Assembly: GCF_002920635.1 (NCBI RefSeq)
Contig: NZ_PQSR01000017.1
Location: 1-64,000, forward strand
Source: Streptomyces sp. Ru72
GTDB lineage: Bacteria; Actinomycetota; Actinomycetes; Streptomycetales; Streptomycetaceae
Direction: 5' to 3'
DNA: 64,000 nucleotides
The position numbers and the translations under genes are program-made. The notes below the pieces were generated by a model that saw only the letters and a list, made by a program, of their open reading frames with translations, searched no databases and was not told the DNA's origin. Positions 41,100-49,759 of this stretch are shown here, piece after piece. Within the stretch, counting starts at the first letter, position 1. Every line of letters starts with the position of its first letter.

Positions 41100-41753
41100 C
41101 TAGGCGGTGGTGCCCGTCCGCTCGGGCGCGGTGTCCCGGCCGGTCGCCGTGGAGGCCACCAGCAGCGGACGCAGCCGAGTGGCCTCCAGGCGGTGGGCCA
41201 GGGCGTCAGGACGGCGGCTCAGGGGGATCATCGTGAGCGACGCCACCAGGGCGCCTACCACGAACCCGGCCACCACGTCGTGCGGGTAGTGGGCGCCGAC
41301 CCAGACGCGGGAGACCGCCATGGCGCCGGCCGCCGGCAGAGCGACGTACCCGATCCGGCGCGAGACGAGGAACAGGGAGACCGCGGCCGCCGCGGCTATC
41401 GCCGTGTGGTTGCTCGGGAACGACCAGTCGCCCGGCGCCGGACACGCCTCCAGCGTGACCACGTGCAGGCTCTGGCAGGGCCGGTCCTCGCGGACCAGCA
41501 GTTTCAGCACGGAGTTCACGGCGTAGGCCAGCACCACCAGCAGCGGCACCGCCAGTGCGAGCAGCGCGGCCCCGGCGCCGGTGCGGCGCGCCCGCCACCA
41601 GGCGAGGACCATCAGCACGGCGAACACCCCGAGCCCGTACGTCGACCAGGCGGAGATCACCGCGTCCAGCCAGGAGGGGGTACGGCGGGCCAGTTCCACC
41701 ACGTCCGTGTAGACCCAGCCGTCGATCGGGGCACCGTCGAAGGAGTGCGTCAT
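41100..41753 (-). CDS. PAP2-family membrane phosphatase
   Basis: 217 residues from ATG 41753. Six hydrophobic helices with the three phosphatase motifs: KLLVREDRP, FPSNHT and SRVWVGAHYPHDV, the last two carrying the catalytic histidines on the outer side. Probable substrates are phosphatidic acid or polyprenyl (undecaprenyl) pyrophosphate, which would tie it to the neighbouring envelope genes. The start overlaps the stop of the dedA-family gene by four bases. The C-terminal tail of about 45 residues is polar and cytosolic. Confidence 0.92.
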   Translation of the reverse strand: MTHSFDGAPIDGWVYTDVVELARRTPSWLDAVISAWSTYGLGVFAVLMVLAWWRARRTGAGAALLALAVPLLVVLAYAVNSVLKLLVREDRPCQSLHVVTLEACPAPGDWSFPSNHTAIAAAAAVSLFLVSRRIGYVALPAAGAMAVSRVWVGAHYPHDVVAGFVVGALVASLTMIPLSRRPDALAHRLEATRLRPLLVASTATGRDTAPERTGTTA

Positions 41754-42415
41754 CCGCGGACACCCTCCTTCGCGGCGCGGCGGGAGCGCAGGACCTCCAG
41801 GGCGACCGGGATCAGGGAGACCAGGACGATCACCGCGACCATCGGCAGCAGGTACTTGTCGACGTTCGGCACCGACGAGCCGAGCGCGTACCCGGCGAGG
41901 GTGAGGCCGAGGCTCCACAGGAGGCCGCCGGCCACCTGCCAGACGGTGAAGGTCCGCACCGGCACCTGAAGCGCGCCCGCCATCGGGTTGAGCACCGTGC
42001 GCACCACGGGGACGAAGCGGGCCAGGACGATCGCCTTCGCGTGTCCGTACCGCTCCAGGAGCTCCTCGGCGCGGCGCGCGCCCTCGTGCAGGCGGGCCGA
42101 GCGGCTGCGGGCCAGCAGCGCGCCGCCCGCCTTGCGGCCGAGCAGATAACCGCACTGCGACCCGGCGAGCGCGCCCACGGCCGCGGCGACCAGTAGCGCG
42201 GGCAGCGACAGTTTCACCCCCTGCTGCCCGGAGCCGGTGCACAGCAGGCCCGCCGTGAACAGCAGGGAGTCGCCGGGCAGGAAGAATCCGATCAGCAGGC
42301 CGGTCTCCGCGAACATCACCACACCCACGCCCAGCACCCCGAAAGCGGCGAGCAGTGACTGGGCGTCCAGCAGGTTCACCGCTAGTTGTGATCCCAGGAA
42401 CAAGGAGGTGGCCAT
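41750..42415 (-). CDS. DedA/VTT-family membrane protein
   Basis: 221 residues. Family marks are the GLLIGFFLPGDSLLFTAGLL re-entrant segment, AGSQCGYLLGRKAG, and the conserved FVPVVRTVLNPMAGAL with the essential arginine, between four or five helices. DedA proteins support recycling of undecaprenyl phosphate or other lipids across the membrane. It is translationally coupled to the downstream PAP2 phosphatase gene, a functionally sensible pair (lipid carrier flipping and dephosphorylation). Confidence 0.92.
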   Translation of the reverse strand: MATSLFLGSQLAVNLLDAQSLLAAFGVLGVGVVMFAETGLLIGFFLPGDSLLFTAGLLCTGSGQQGVKLSLPALLVAAAVGALAGSQCGYLLGRKAGGALLARSRSARLHEGARRAEELLERYGHAKAIVLARFVPVVRTVLNPMAGALQVPVRTFTVWQVAGGLLWSLGLTLAGYALGSSVPNVDKYLLPMVAVIVLVSLIPVALEVLRSRRAAKEGVRG

Positions 42416-42532
42416 CGTCGCGAGCCCTTCCGGTGCGGAGCCCGGGCGCGACGCGGCGTCACCCGGCGGCTGACTACATTCGTGTAGACGTGTACGGAAC
42501 TGTAGACGATGATCGGGTGGCGTACGTTCCCC

Positions 42533-42952
42533 TCAGGGCGTGGCCAGTGAGATCTCCGTGGACTTGACCAGTGCGACGACCGAGGAGCCGGGCAGAACGC
42601 CGAGATCCTCCGCGGCGTCCTTCGTGATCACGGCCGTGAGCGCCCCGCCCACGATCGTCACCTTCACCGACGCCATGGCCCCGCCCGTGGTGACGCGGTC
42701 GACGGTACCGGGCAGTTGGTTCCGGATGGAAACGCCCTCCACCGCCGCGGTGGCCAGCGCCACCTCCGTGGACTTGACCAAGGCGTACACCGAGGCGCCC
42801 GGAGCGAGGTCCAGCTCGTCCACGGCCTCCGCGGTGACCGCCGCCGTGACGTCCTGCCCCCCGTCCAGCCTGACCTTGACGGCCGCCATGACCTCGCCCG
42901 GCGTGACGGACGTGACGATGCCGGGAATCTGGTTGCGGATGCTCAGGTTCAT
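42533..42952 (-). CDS. molbindin: two tandem Mop (TOBE) domains
   Basis: 139 residues from ATG 42952 (MNLSIRNQIPG). Two copies of the 65-residue Mop domain are obvious: SIRNQIPGIVTSVTPGEVMAAVK ending ALVKSTEVALA (about 3-67), and SIRNQLPGTVDRVTTGGAMASVK ending ALVKSTEISLA (about 74-137). Such proteins store or buffer molybdate in the cytoplasm as oligomers. It lies just downstream of modABC on the same strand, 141 bases after modC. Confidence 0.92.
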   Translation of the reverse strand: MNLSIRNQIPGIVTSVTPGEVMAAVKVRLDGGQDVTAAVTAEAVDELDLAPGASVYALVKSTEVALATAAVEGVSIRNQLPGTVDRVTTGGAMASVKVTIVGGALTAVITKDAAEDLGVLPGSSVVALVKSTEISLATP

Positions 42953-43093
42953 GGGCGGCCCTCGTGGAATGTGGAGAATGGCTGATTCTGTCCTGGCCGG
43001 TCCCACGGTAGCGGGATGCGCGGGCCGTCTCCGGGCGGCGCGTCAGGCCGGACACGTCTCGGGCCGCATACGCCTGTACGCCTGGTCCACGGG

Positions 43094-44185
43094 TCAGGCC
43101 GGATAGGCGTGCGTCTGTGCCGCCTTGATCGTGGCCCACACCGCGGCGCCCGGACGCAGGCCGAGTTCGGCGGCGGCGACGGTGGTCAGGTCCGCGGCCA
43201 GGGGCAGCTCACCGGTGAGGTCGGCGCGGATCTGGTCGCCGTGCGTCTGGAGCCCCGCCACCTCGCAGCGCCACAGGTTGCGCGCGCTGGAGCCGTCGGG
43301 CCGGTCCCGGTACAGGGTCACCGCACTCGGCCGGAACGCCACGAAGACGGGTCCCGACAGGTCCTCCGTAGTGGTGATCGAGCAACCGGCCTCGAGCCGT
43401 ACGGTGTGCCCCTGCGCCGTCCCCCGGTACAGGTTGAGCCCGACGAGCTGGGCGATGTAGTCGGTGCGCGGACGGCGGGCGACGTCGGACGGGGTGCCCT
43501 CCTGGACGACCCGGCCGTGCTCCACGACCACCAGCCGGTCGGCCAGGACCATCGCGTCCAGCGGATCGTGGGTGACCAGCACGGCCACCGCCTCGAACTC
43601 GTCCAGATGGCGGCGGAGCCCGCCCCGCACCTCCAGCCGGGTGCGGGCGTCGAGCGCGGCGAGCGGTTCGTCGAGCAGCAGCAGCCGGGGCCGGGTCGCC
43701 AGCGCCCGGGCCAGCGCGACGCGCTGCGCCTGGCCGCCGGAGAGCCGGCGCGGCCTGACGCCCGCGTGCTCGGCGAGCCCCATGCGCTCCAGCCACCCTG
43801 CGGCGACCGCCCGCGCCTCGGCCTTGGACGCGCCACGGCAGCGCGGGCCGAAGGCCACGTTGTCCAGCGCCGACAGGTGGGGGAAGAGCAGATAGTCCTG
43901 GAAGACGACGCCGACGGGGCGCGCCTCGGGGGGAGTGCGCTCCAGCGCGGCCCCGTCGAGCCGCAGATGACCCCCGCAGAGCGGGACCAGCCCGGCCAGC
44001 GCGCGCAGGGCGGTGGTCTTCCCGGCGCCGTTGGGCCCGAGCAGGGCGACCACCTCTCCGGGCGCGGCGGCCAGCGCCACGTCGAGCCGGAAGGAACCGC
44101 GCTCGACGACGATCCGCGCGTCGAGGCCGTCGCCGCGCACATCGGCGGCGGTGCTGCGCGGGGTGGCCGACTCGGTGTGGGTCAT
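43094..44185 (-). CDS. modC: molybdate ABC transporter ATP-binding protein
   Basis: 363 residues from ATG 44185 (MTHTESATPRST). ABC domain with Walker A GPNGAGKT (about 50-57), Q-loop VFQDYLLFPHL, signature LSGGQAQRVALARAL, Walker B LLLLDEP and H-loop VTHDPLDA. The C-terminal Mop/TOBE region (about 285-360) is expected in ModC and may bind molybdate to tune transport. It overlaps modB by four bases. It powers the inward transport of molybdate delivered by ModA. Confidence 0.93.
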   Translation of the reverse strand: MTHTESATPRSTAADVRGDGLDARIVVERGSFRLDVALAAAPGEVVALLGPNGAGKTTALRALAGLVPLCGGHLRLDGAALERTPPEARPVGVVFQDYLLFPHLSALDNVAFGPRCRGASKAEARAVAAGWLERMGLAEHAGVRPRRLSGGQAQRVALARALATRPRLLLLDEPLAALDARTRLEVRGGLRRHLDEFEAVAVLVTHDPLDAMVLADRLVVVEHGRVVQEGTPSDVARRPRTDYIAQLVGLNLYRGTAQGHTVRLEAGCSITTTEDLSGPVFVAFRPSAVTLYRDRPDGSSARNLWRCEVAGLQTHGDQIRADLTGELPLAADLTTVAAAELGLRPGAAVWATIKAAQTHAYPA

Positions 44186-45033
44186 GGCGCCGTCATCCAG
44201 CGGTCCCGCAGCCCGGCCAGGACCCCGATCGACACCGCGAGGAGCACCAGGCTCAGTGCGATCGCCGCCGCCGGATCGTTCTGCAGGGCCAGGTAGACGG
44301 CCAGCGGCATGGTCTGCGTGCGGCCCGGGAAGTTGCCCGCGAAGGTGATCGTCGCCCCGAACTCGCCGAGTGCCCGCGCCCACGCCAGCACCGCGCCGGC
44401 AGCGACGCCCGGCGCTATGAGCGGCAGCGTCACCCGGCGGAACGCGGTGAAGCGGGACGCGCCGAGTGTCGTCGCGGCCTCCTCGTAGCGCGGATCGGCG
44501 GCCCGCAGCGTGCCCTCGACGCTGATCACCAGGAACGGCATCGCCACGAACGCCTCGGCGACCACCACACCGGCCGTCGTGAACGGCAGCGTGATCCCGA
44601 ACCAGGAGTCCAGCCACCGCCCCACCACGCCGTTGCGCCCGAGCGCCAGCAGCAGGGCCACACCGCCCACCACCGGCGGCAGCACCAGCGGCAGGGTCAC
44701 CAGGGCCCGCAGGAATCCCCGTCCAGGGAAGTCCGTACGGGCCAGCAGCCAGGCCAGCGGCACCCCGAGGACGAGGCTCACGGCGGTCGCCGCGGTGGCG
44801 CTCAGCAGGGAGAGCCGCAGCGCCTGCCACACCTCCGCGCTGGTCAACTGGTCCGGCAGGGTGTGCCAGGGGGCCCGCACGAGCAGCGCCACCAGCGGCA
44901 GCAGCAGGAACGCCAGGCCCACGAGCGCGGGCAGCAGCAGCGGCAGCGGAACACCGGGCCGGCGGACACGACCGCGCCGCGGTCCGCCCACCAGGGTGTC
45001 GGCCGCGGCGTCGGACGCGTCGATCCGGGTCAC
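44182..45033 (-). CDS. modB: molybdate ABC transporter permease
   Basis: 283 residues, about six hydrophobic helices (LPLLLPALVGLAFLLLPLVALLV; ALVTLPLVLPPVVGGVALLLAL). The inner-membrane-component loop is EAATTLGASRFTAFRRVTLPLIAPG, the EAA motif that docks on ModC. The ATGA overlaps on both sides (with modA and modC) show tight translational coupling in the order modA-modB-modC. Confidence 0.93.
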   Translation of the reverse strand: MTRIDASDAAADTLVGGPRRGRVRRPGVPLPLLLPALVGLAFLLLPLVALLVRAPWHTLPDQLTSAEVWQALRLSLLSATAATAVSLVLGVPLAWLLARTDFPGRGFLRALVTLPLVLPPVVGGVALLLALGRNGVVGRWLDSWFGITLPFTTAGVVVAEAFVAMPFLVISVEGTLRAADPRYEEAATTLGASRFTAFRRVTLPLIAPGVAAGAVLAWARALGEFGATITFAGNFPGRTQTMPLAVYLALQNDPAAAIALSLVLLAVSIGVLAGLRDRWMTAP

Positions 45034-45848
45034 GGCTGCAGGAACCCGGCCTCGGTCAGCACCTTGCGCCCCTCGGCGGAGGTCACCAGCGCGATGAACG
45101 CCTGTGCCGCCGCGGCGTTGGGGGCGTCCTTCAGCTGGGCGATCGGATAGTCGTTGACGGCCTTGGCCGACTCGGGGAACTCCACGCCCTGCACCTGGTC
45201 ACCCGCCGCCCTCACATCGGTCCGGTAGACGACCGCGGCGTCGGCCTCCCTCAGCTCCACCTTGGTCAGAGCGCTCTTGACGTCCTGCTCGTACGACACC
45301 GGCGTCAGCTTCAGACCGCTCGCGGCCAGTGCCTTCTGCGCTGCGGCCCCGCACGGCACGGTCCGGTCGCACACGACGACCTTCAGGCCGGACCTGGTGA
45401 GGTCCTTCAGGGAGGAGACCTTGTCCGGGTTGCCCGGCAGAGTGGCGATCTCCAGCCGGTTGCGCACGAAGGTCACCGGGGCGGTGGCCGTGTCCTTCTT
45501 GTCCGTCACGATCGCCATGGTCCTGGGGCTGGCCGCGGCGAAGACGTCCGCCGGGGCGCCGCCGGTGATGCTCGCGGCGAGGGTGTCGCTGCCGCCGAAG
45601 TTGAAGGACACCTTCGTGCCGGGGTGTTCCTTCTCGAACTCCCTGCCCAGGGTCGTGAAGCTCTCCTTGAGCGAGGCGGCGGCGAAGACGGTGACCGTGC
45701 CGGACGGCTTCGGCGCCGGCGACGCGGCCGACGCCGCCCCGGGGGAGCCCGACGAGGAGGAGCAGGCGCTCAGTGCCAGGAGCGCGGCGGCCCCGGCACC
45801 GGCCACCTGCACCGTCCGGCGGGGCCGGCGCGTGGAACGGGTCATCAC
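45030..45848 (-). CDS. modA: molybdate-binding lipoprotein
   Basis: 272 residues. Lipoprotein signal with lipobox LLALSAC, then a Ser/Gly/Ala linker. The periplasmic-type binding fold begins TVTVFAAASLKESFTTLGREFE, with FNFGGSDTLAASITGGAPADVFAAAS, the anion-binding serines of ModA. The end DAPNAAAAQAFIALVTSAEGRKVL is also typical. It captures molybdate (or tungstate) outside the membrane. An imperfect inverted repeat GATGCG-N17-CGCATC lies 68-96 bases upstream of the start and might be an operator for the adjacent regulator. Confidence 0.93.
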   Translation of the reverse strand: MMTRSTRRPRRTVQVAGAGAAALLALSACSSSSGSPGAASAASPAPKPSGTVTVFAAASLKESFTTLGREFEKEHPGTKVSFNFGGSDTLAASITGGAPADVFAAASPRTMAIVTDKKDTATAPVTFVRNRLEIATLPGNPDKVSSLKDLTRSGLKVVVCDRTVPCGAAAQKALAASGLKLTPVSYEQDVKSALTKVELREADAAVVYRTDVRAAGDQVQGVEFPESAKAVNDYPIAQLKDAPNAAAAQAFIALVTSAEGRKVLTEAGFLQP

Positions 45849-45915
45849 GGGTCCACTCCCTCTGCTCGACCGGGAGGGAAGCGCACCCCTCCGATACGCC
45901 GATCATACTGGCGCA

Positions 45916-45944
45916 GATGCGACCTGGAAGTGTTATGCCGCATC
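45916..45944. promoter_or_regulatory. inverted repeat upstream of modA, possible operator
   Basis: GATGCG (45916-45921) and CGCATC (45939-45944) with 17 bases between, in the gap between modA and the HTH-Mop gene. Single occurrence, so weak. Confidence 0.3.
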
Positions 45945-46014
45945 GCACAAGCCGGTCTGCCGGGCGATCGGGCTGGCGTGTGCGTTCGTGCGGAGGACCC
46001 GTCGGGTGACGGTC

Positions 46015-46413
46015 TCAGGCCGTGTCGATATGGACGTTCGTCGACTTCACCCGGGCGGTGGCCTCCATGCCGACCTCCAGGCCCAGTTCCTCCACGGCCT
46101 CCCGGGTCAGCAGGGAGACCAGGCGGTGCGGACCAGCCTGGATCTCCACCTGGGCGGCCACGTCACCGAGCTTCACGGCGGTGACGATCCCCGGGAAGGC
46201 GTTGCGGACCGAGGTGTACGAGGGGGCGTCCTCCTCGCCGGCGCCGCCGCGCGCCAGCTCCACCGAGAACGCGGCCAGGTCCCTGCCGTCGATGACCCGC
46301 CGCCCGCTCTCGTCGCGCCGGGTCGCCACCCGCCCCGCGTCCGCCCACCGCCGCGCGGTGTCCGGGCTCACCCCGAGCAGCCGGGCTGCCTGGCCGATTG
46401 TGTAGGACTGCAT
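46015..46413 (-). CDS. HTH-Mop molybdate-responsive regulator (ModE-like)
   Basis: 132 residues from ATG 46413 (MQSYTIGQAARLLGVSPDTARRW). The N-terminal half is a MerR/excisionase-type helix-turn-helix (about 1-55); the C-terminal half is a single Mop (TOBE) domain, SVRNAFPGIVTAVKLGDVAAQVE to ARVKSTNVHID. This joins DNA binding to molybdate sensing in a layout different from E. coli ModE. It lies upstream of modABC on the same strand, 166 bases from modA, and probably represses that operon when molybdate is plentiful. An upstream extension of the frame is low-complexity and rejected. Confidence 0.9.
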   Translation of the reverse strand: MQSYTIGQAARLLGVSPDTARRWADAGRVATRRDESGRRVIDGRDLAAFSVELARGGAGEEDAPSYTSVRNAFPGIVTAVKLGDVAAQVEIQAGPHRLVSLLTREAVEELGLEVGMEATARVKSTNVHIDTA

Positions 46414-46497
46414 GCGCGCCACGATAGGCGCCCGCGCCACCCCCTCCGCAACGCGCCCCGCGGCGCCCTCCGGCACGCCGGATCTGCGGAAACGGAC

Positions 46498-47121
46498 ATG
46501 ATCGCGGGTGTCCGCATGGCAGGATCGCACCCCATGGAGGTGTCCTGGACGGTGCGGAGCCTGCGCGCGGCGGTGTTCGCCGTCCTGTGCGTGCTGCTCG
46601 CCGTCGGCGGACACACGCTGGCCACCGGCGTGGTGCCGCCGGTGTGGGTGGACGCGGCCGGGTTCCTGCCCGTGTTCGCCGCGGGTGCGGCCCTCGCCGG
46701 GCGTGAGCGCTCGCTGCCCGGCATCGGCCTCGCGCTGCTCCTCGTCCAGGGCGGGCTCCATCTCGCCTTCGACGCGGCCGGACCGGTACAGATGCCGATG
46801 AGTATGCCGGGCATGGCGCACGGCATGCCCATGGCCGCCCCGCCGCACGCCATGACCTCGCACGCCATCGCCGCGCACCTGGCCGCCGCCCTACTGGCCT
46901 CCTGGTGCCTGCGGCGCGGCGAGGCCGCCCTCTGGTCGCTGCTGCGCAAGGCCGCCGCCCTCGTCCCGCGCCTCGCCGTCCGGTGGCGTACGGCACCGCT
47001 GCCCGCGTACGTCAGGCCGCCACGCCCCTGCGCCCGCCGACGCCGGCTCACCGGGCAGGCGCTGCTCCGCCATGCCGTCCACCGGCGCGGCCCGCCCCCG
47101 GCAGCCCCGTACACCGTCTGA
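46498..47121 (+). CDS. membrane protein with methionine-rich loop, copper-handling context
   Basis: About 207 residues if it starts at ATG 46498; ATG 46516 and 46534 are alternatives. Four hydrophobic stretches (VFAVLCVLLAVGGHTLATG, AGFLPVFAAGAALAG, LALLLVQGGLHLAF, IAAHLAAALLASWCL). Between the third and fourth is an external Met/His-rich loop (MPMSMPGMAHGMPM), the kind of sequence that binds Cu(I). The tail is arginine-rich. It precedes the YcnI-like gene by 41 bases on the same strand, and such neighbours occur with copper-trafficking genes. Family otherwise unrecognised; copper binding is inference. Confidence 0.72.
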   Translation: MIAGVRMAGSHPMEVSWTVRSLRAAVFAVLCVLLAVGGHTLATGVVPPVWVDAAGFLPVFAAGAALAGRERSLPGIGLALLLVQGGLHLAFDAAGPVQMPMSMPGMAHGMPMAAPPHAMTSHAIAAHLAAALLASWCLRRGEAALWSLLRKAAALVPRLAVRWRTAPLPAYVRPPRPCARRRRLTGQALLRHAVHRRGPPPAAPYTV

Positions 47122-47162
47122 AACCCCCCAACCACCAGCACCAGTACGGAGTTTGCCCACCC

Positions 47163-47933
47163 ATGTCCCCGATGCGTACCACTGTGCGTCGCGCCACCAC
47201 CGTCGCCGCGCTCGCCGCCGCCGGTGTCCTCACCGCGGCCGGCGCGGCCTTCGCCCATGTCACCGTCCATCCCGAGAGCTACGCCAAGGGCGCCACGGAC
47301 GGTGTGCTGACCTTCCGGGTGCCCAACGAGGAGGACACCGCCGCGACCACCAAGGTGCAGGTCTTCCTGCCCACCGACCACCCGATCCTGGGCGTGCTGG
47401 TCAGCCCGCAGGACGGCTGGACGGCGCAGGTGACCACCACCAAGCTCAAGACCCCGGTCAAGACGGACGACGGCACCATCACCGACGCGGTCTCCCAGAT
47501 CACCTGGACCGGCGGCCGCATCCGGCACGGCCAGTACCAGGACTTCAACGTCGCCTTCGGTCAACTTCCAGAGAACACGGACCAGTTGACGTTCAAGACG
47601 CTGCAGACCTACTCCGACGGAAATGTCGTCCGCTGGATCGAGGAGGCACAGAAGGGGCAGGACGAGCCGGAGAACCCGGCGCCGGTGCTCCGGCTGACCG
47701 CCGAGGGCACGGCGGAGGGCGGCGGTTCCACCGCGGCCCCCGCGGGCGCCGAGGAGAAGCCGAGTGCCGGCACGACCAAGGCCGCGGCCACCAGTGACTC
47801 CACCGCTCGCGGGCTCGGCATCGCGGGTCTGGTCGTCGGCGTGCTCGGGCTGGCCGCCGCGGGCTTCGCCCTCGCCCGCGGCCGCACCGCCGGGGCCGCC
47901 GCCGGCACCCCTCGCACGCCCTCGTCCGAGTGA
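47163..47933 (+). CDS. YcnI/DUF1775 copper-binding membrane protein
   Basis: 256 residues from ATG 47163. A Sec signal peptide ends in AAGAAFA, so the mature protein begins with His in AHVTVHPESYAKG, the N-terminal histidine that co-ordinates copper in YcnI. The DUF1775 beta domain follows (about 30-175; VQVFLPTDHPILGVLV, ITWTGGRIRHGQYQDF, RWIEEAQKG with the conserved tryptophan). After a Glu/Thr/Ala linker, a C-terminal membrane helix (LGIAGLVVGVLGLAAAGFAL) anchors it outside. It probably acts as a copper chaperone, cotranscribed with the preceding Met-rich membrane protein. Confidence 0.9.
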   Translation: MSPMRTTVRRATTVAALAAAGVLTAAGAAFAHVTVHPESYAKGATDGVLTFRVPNEEDTAATTKVQVFLPTDHPILGVLVSPQDGWTAQVTTTKLKTPVKTDDGTITDAVSQITWTGGRIRHGQYQDFNVAFGQLPENTDQLTFKTLQTYSDGNVVRWIEEAQKGQDEPENPAPVLRLTAEGTAEGGGSTAAPAGAEEKPSAGTTKAAATSDSTARGLGIAGLVVGVLGLAAAGFALARGRTAGAAAGTPRTPSSE

Positions 47934-47954
47934 CCGGTTCCCGCCCCGCCGGCG

Positions 47955-49058
47955 TCACCTGCCGTCGGCGGGGCGGGGAGCCCAGCGCTCCTCGACCTTC
48001 GCCAGCCGCCAGTACGCGAGGGCCGCCGCCCACACCACCACGAACAGCCCGACGATGAAGAAGCCCACGTTGTCGAGGTCGAGCCCGGCGATCCAGCCCG
48101 TCACCGCGTCCCGCAGGTCCAGCTTGTCGTGGAGCACCCCGACCAGCTCGATCGTGCCGATCAGGAAGGCCACCGCGATCGACAGCCCGGTGATGGTGAG
48201 GTTGTAGAACACCTTGCGCACCGGGTTCGAGAAGGCCCACTGGTAGGCGAAGTTCATGAACGTGCCGTCGAGGGTGTCGAACAGGCTCATCCCGGCCGCG
48301 AACAGCAACGGCAGGCACAGGACGGCGTACCAGGGCAGCCCGGCCGCAGCCCCGCTGCCCGCCATCACCATCAGCGTGACCTCGGTCGCGGTGTCGAATC
48401 CCAGGCCGAACAGGAAGCCGAGCGGGAACATCTGCCCGGGGCGGCTGATGGACCTGGTGAAGCGACCGAGGATCCGGTTCATGAACCCCCGGGAATCCAG
48501 GTGGGCTTCCAGCTCCTGCTCGTCGTACGTTCCCGCCCGCATCGCCCGGAACACCCGCAGGATGCCCATCAGCGCCACCAGGTTGAGGGCCGCGATGAGA
48601 TAGAGGAACGAGCCGGAGATCGTCGTGCCCAGCACGCCGAGCACCTGGTGCGTACGGGAGTTCTCGCTCATCAGCCGCCCGGCCAGCTGGGTGCCCCCGG
48701 CGATCAGCGCGGCGAGCACCACCACCACGCTGGAGTGCCCGAGCGCGAACCAGAACCCGACCGACACCGGCCGCTTGCCGTCCGCCATCAGCTTGCGGGT
48801 GGTGTTGTCGATGGCCGCTATGTGGTCGGCGTCGAAGGCGTGCCGCATGCCCAGCGTGTACGCGGTGACGCCGAGCCCGATGCCGAACGCCTTGGAGCCG
48901 ACCTCGTAGTGCTCGGGCACCACCAGAAGGAACAGCACGCCGAACGCGGCCACGTGCAGGGCGGCGATCACCGCCAGCAGCCCGGCGGTCCGCAGGGTGT
49001 CCTCGCGCCGCCAACGGAAGGAGGAGGACTCGGGCAGGGAAGGGTCGGCCAGGGTCAT
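47955..49058 (-). CDS. HoxN/NixA-type nickel/cobalt transporter (NiCoT)
   Basis: 367 residues from ATG 49058 (MTLADPSLPESSSF). Eight helices. The NiCoT signature in helix 2 is RHAFDADHIAAIDNTTRK; LGHSSVVV and GLGFDTATEV are the second and third signatures. A cobalamin riboswitch precedes the gene, so cobalt is the likely cargo and uptake stops when coenzyme B12 is abundant. An ArsR-type regulator is divergent on the other side of the leader. The longer upstream reading frame runs through the riboswitch and is not coding. Confidence 0.94.
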   Translation of the reverse strand: MTLADPSLPESSSFRWRREDTLRTAGLLAVIAALHVAAFGVLFLLVVPEHYEVGSKAFGIGLGVTAYTLGMRHAFDADHIAAIDNTTRKLMADGKRPVSVGFWFALGHSSVVVVLAALIAGGTQLAGRLMSENSRTHQVLGVLGTTISGSFLYLIAALNLVALMGILRVFRAMRAGTYDEQELEAHLDSRGFMNRILGRFTRSISRPGQMFPLGFLFGLGFDTATEVTLMVMAGSGAAAGLPWYAVLCLPLLFAAGMSLFDTLDGTFMNFAYQWAFSNPVRKVFYNLTITGLSIAVAFLIGTIELVGVLHDKLDLRDAVTGWIAGLDLDNVGFFIVGLFVVVWAAALAYWRLAKVEERWAPRPADGR

Positions 49059-49079
49059 ACGGTCACGCTCCAGCACCTC

Positions 49080-49290
49080 GTGGATCACTTCGTGAGATGC
49101 CGCGGCCGGTCTCCTGGCTGACGGATCACCGCGCCCGCCCCACCTTCCCGGTCGACGTGCGACCAGTGGCGCCACCCGCTGGAGGCGGGCGGCACGGGAC
49201 GGGAACTCCCCGATCACAGTGGCGAGGGCCGCTCCGGCCTGAGTTCCTGAGGGACTTTCACCGGTCTTCCCGAACACCACGGCCCGGCCA
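49080..49290 (-). promoter_or_regulatory. cobalamin riboswitch
   Basis: On the minus strand the exact B12-box AGCCAGGAGACCGGCC lies at 49104-49119. About 150 bases 5' of it is the conserved GGTGAAAGTCCC (near 49252-49263). Between them is GCCACTGTGATCGGGGA (near 49208-49224), all hallmarks of the adenosylcobalamin element. It sits directly upstream of the nickel/cobalt transporter gene, so it most likely shuts off cobalt import when the cofactor is plentiful. In high-GC actinobacteria this usually works at translation. Outer boundaries are approximate. Confidence 0.9.
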
Positions 49291-49386
49291 CCTTAGGGCG
49301 GGGGCGGCGACGCCTGCAAGGCTGCACAGTTGCGCAGGTATCCGTAGGTATCGAAGATCACACAGGACGCCTGGGAGAATGCGGGC

Positions 49387-49734
49387 ATGCATCTCGTCCC
49401 CGCCGACCGCGCCGGCAGGCGCACCATCGACGGCCACCGGGTCTGCGAGGCCATCGAGGCCATCGGCGCTCCCGAGGCCGTACGCACCTGGGCCGACCGC
49501 TTCTCGCTGCTGGCCGACCCGGGCCGGCTCGCCCTGCTGCTGGCCCTGCACCGGGCCGGGCCGCTCGCCGTCTCCGACCTGGCGGTGGCGACGGGCATGA
49601 ACGACCCGGCCGTCTCGCAGGCGCTGCGGCTGCTGCGGACGGCCGAGGTGGTGGCGGGTGAGAAGGAGGGGCGGATCGTCCGCTACCGGGTGATCGACCC
49701 CGTGGTGAACGAGCTGCTGCGGCAGGTGTTCTGA
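49387..49734 (+). CDS. ArsR-family metalloregulator
   Basis: 115-residue winged-helix repressor. ADRFSLLADPGRLALLLALH, VSDLAVATGMNDPAVSQALRLLR and VRYRVIDPVVNELL are the family core. Possible metal ligands are the N-terminal histidines and Cys20 (MHLVPAD, DGHRVCEAIE), resembling nickel/cobalt sensors of the NmtR/KmtR group rather than the arsenic motif ELCVC, which is absent. It is divergent from the riboswitch-controlled nickel/cobalt transporter. A role in nickel or cobalt homeostasis fits the context but is not proven. Confidence 0.88.
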   Translation: MHLVPADRAGRRTIDGHRVCEAIEAIGAPEAVRTWADRFSLLADPGRLALLLALHRAGPLAVSDLAVATGMNDPAVSQALRLLRTAEVVAGEKEGRIVRYRVIDPVVNELLRQVF

Positions 49735-49759
49735 GGACGGATCGGTTGCTGCGGACCGC

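Noticed and set aside
48981..49280. N-terminal extension of the nickel/cobalt transporter through the upstream leader
   Set aside because: The extension runs through a cobalamin riboswitch and has no family sequence; ATG 49058 is the family start.
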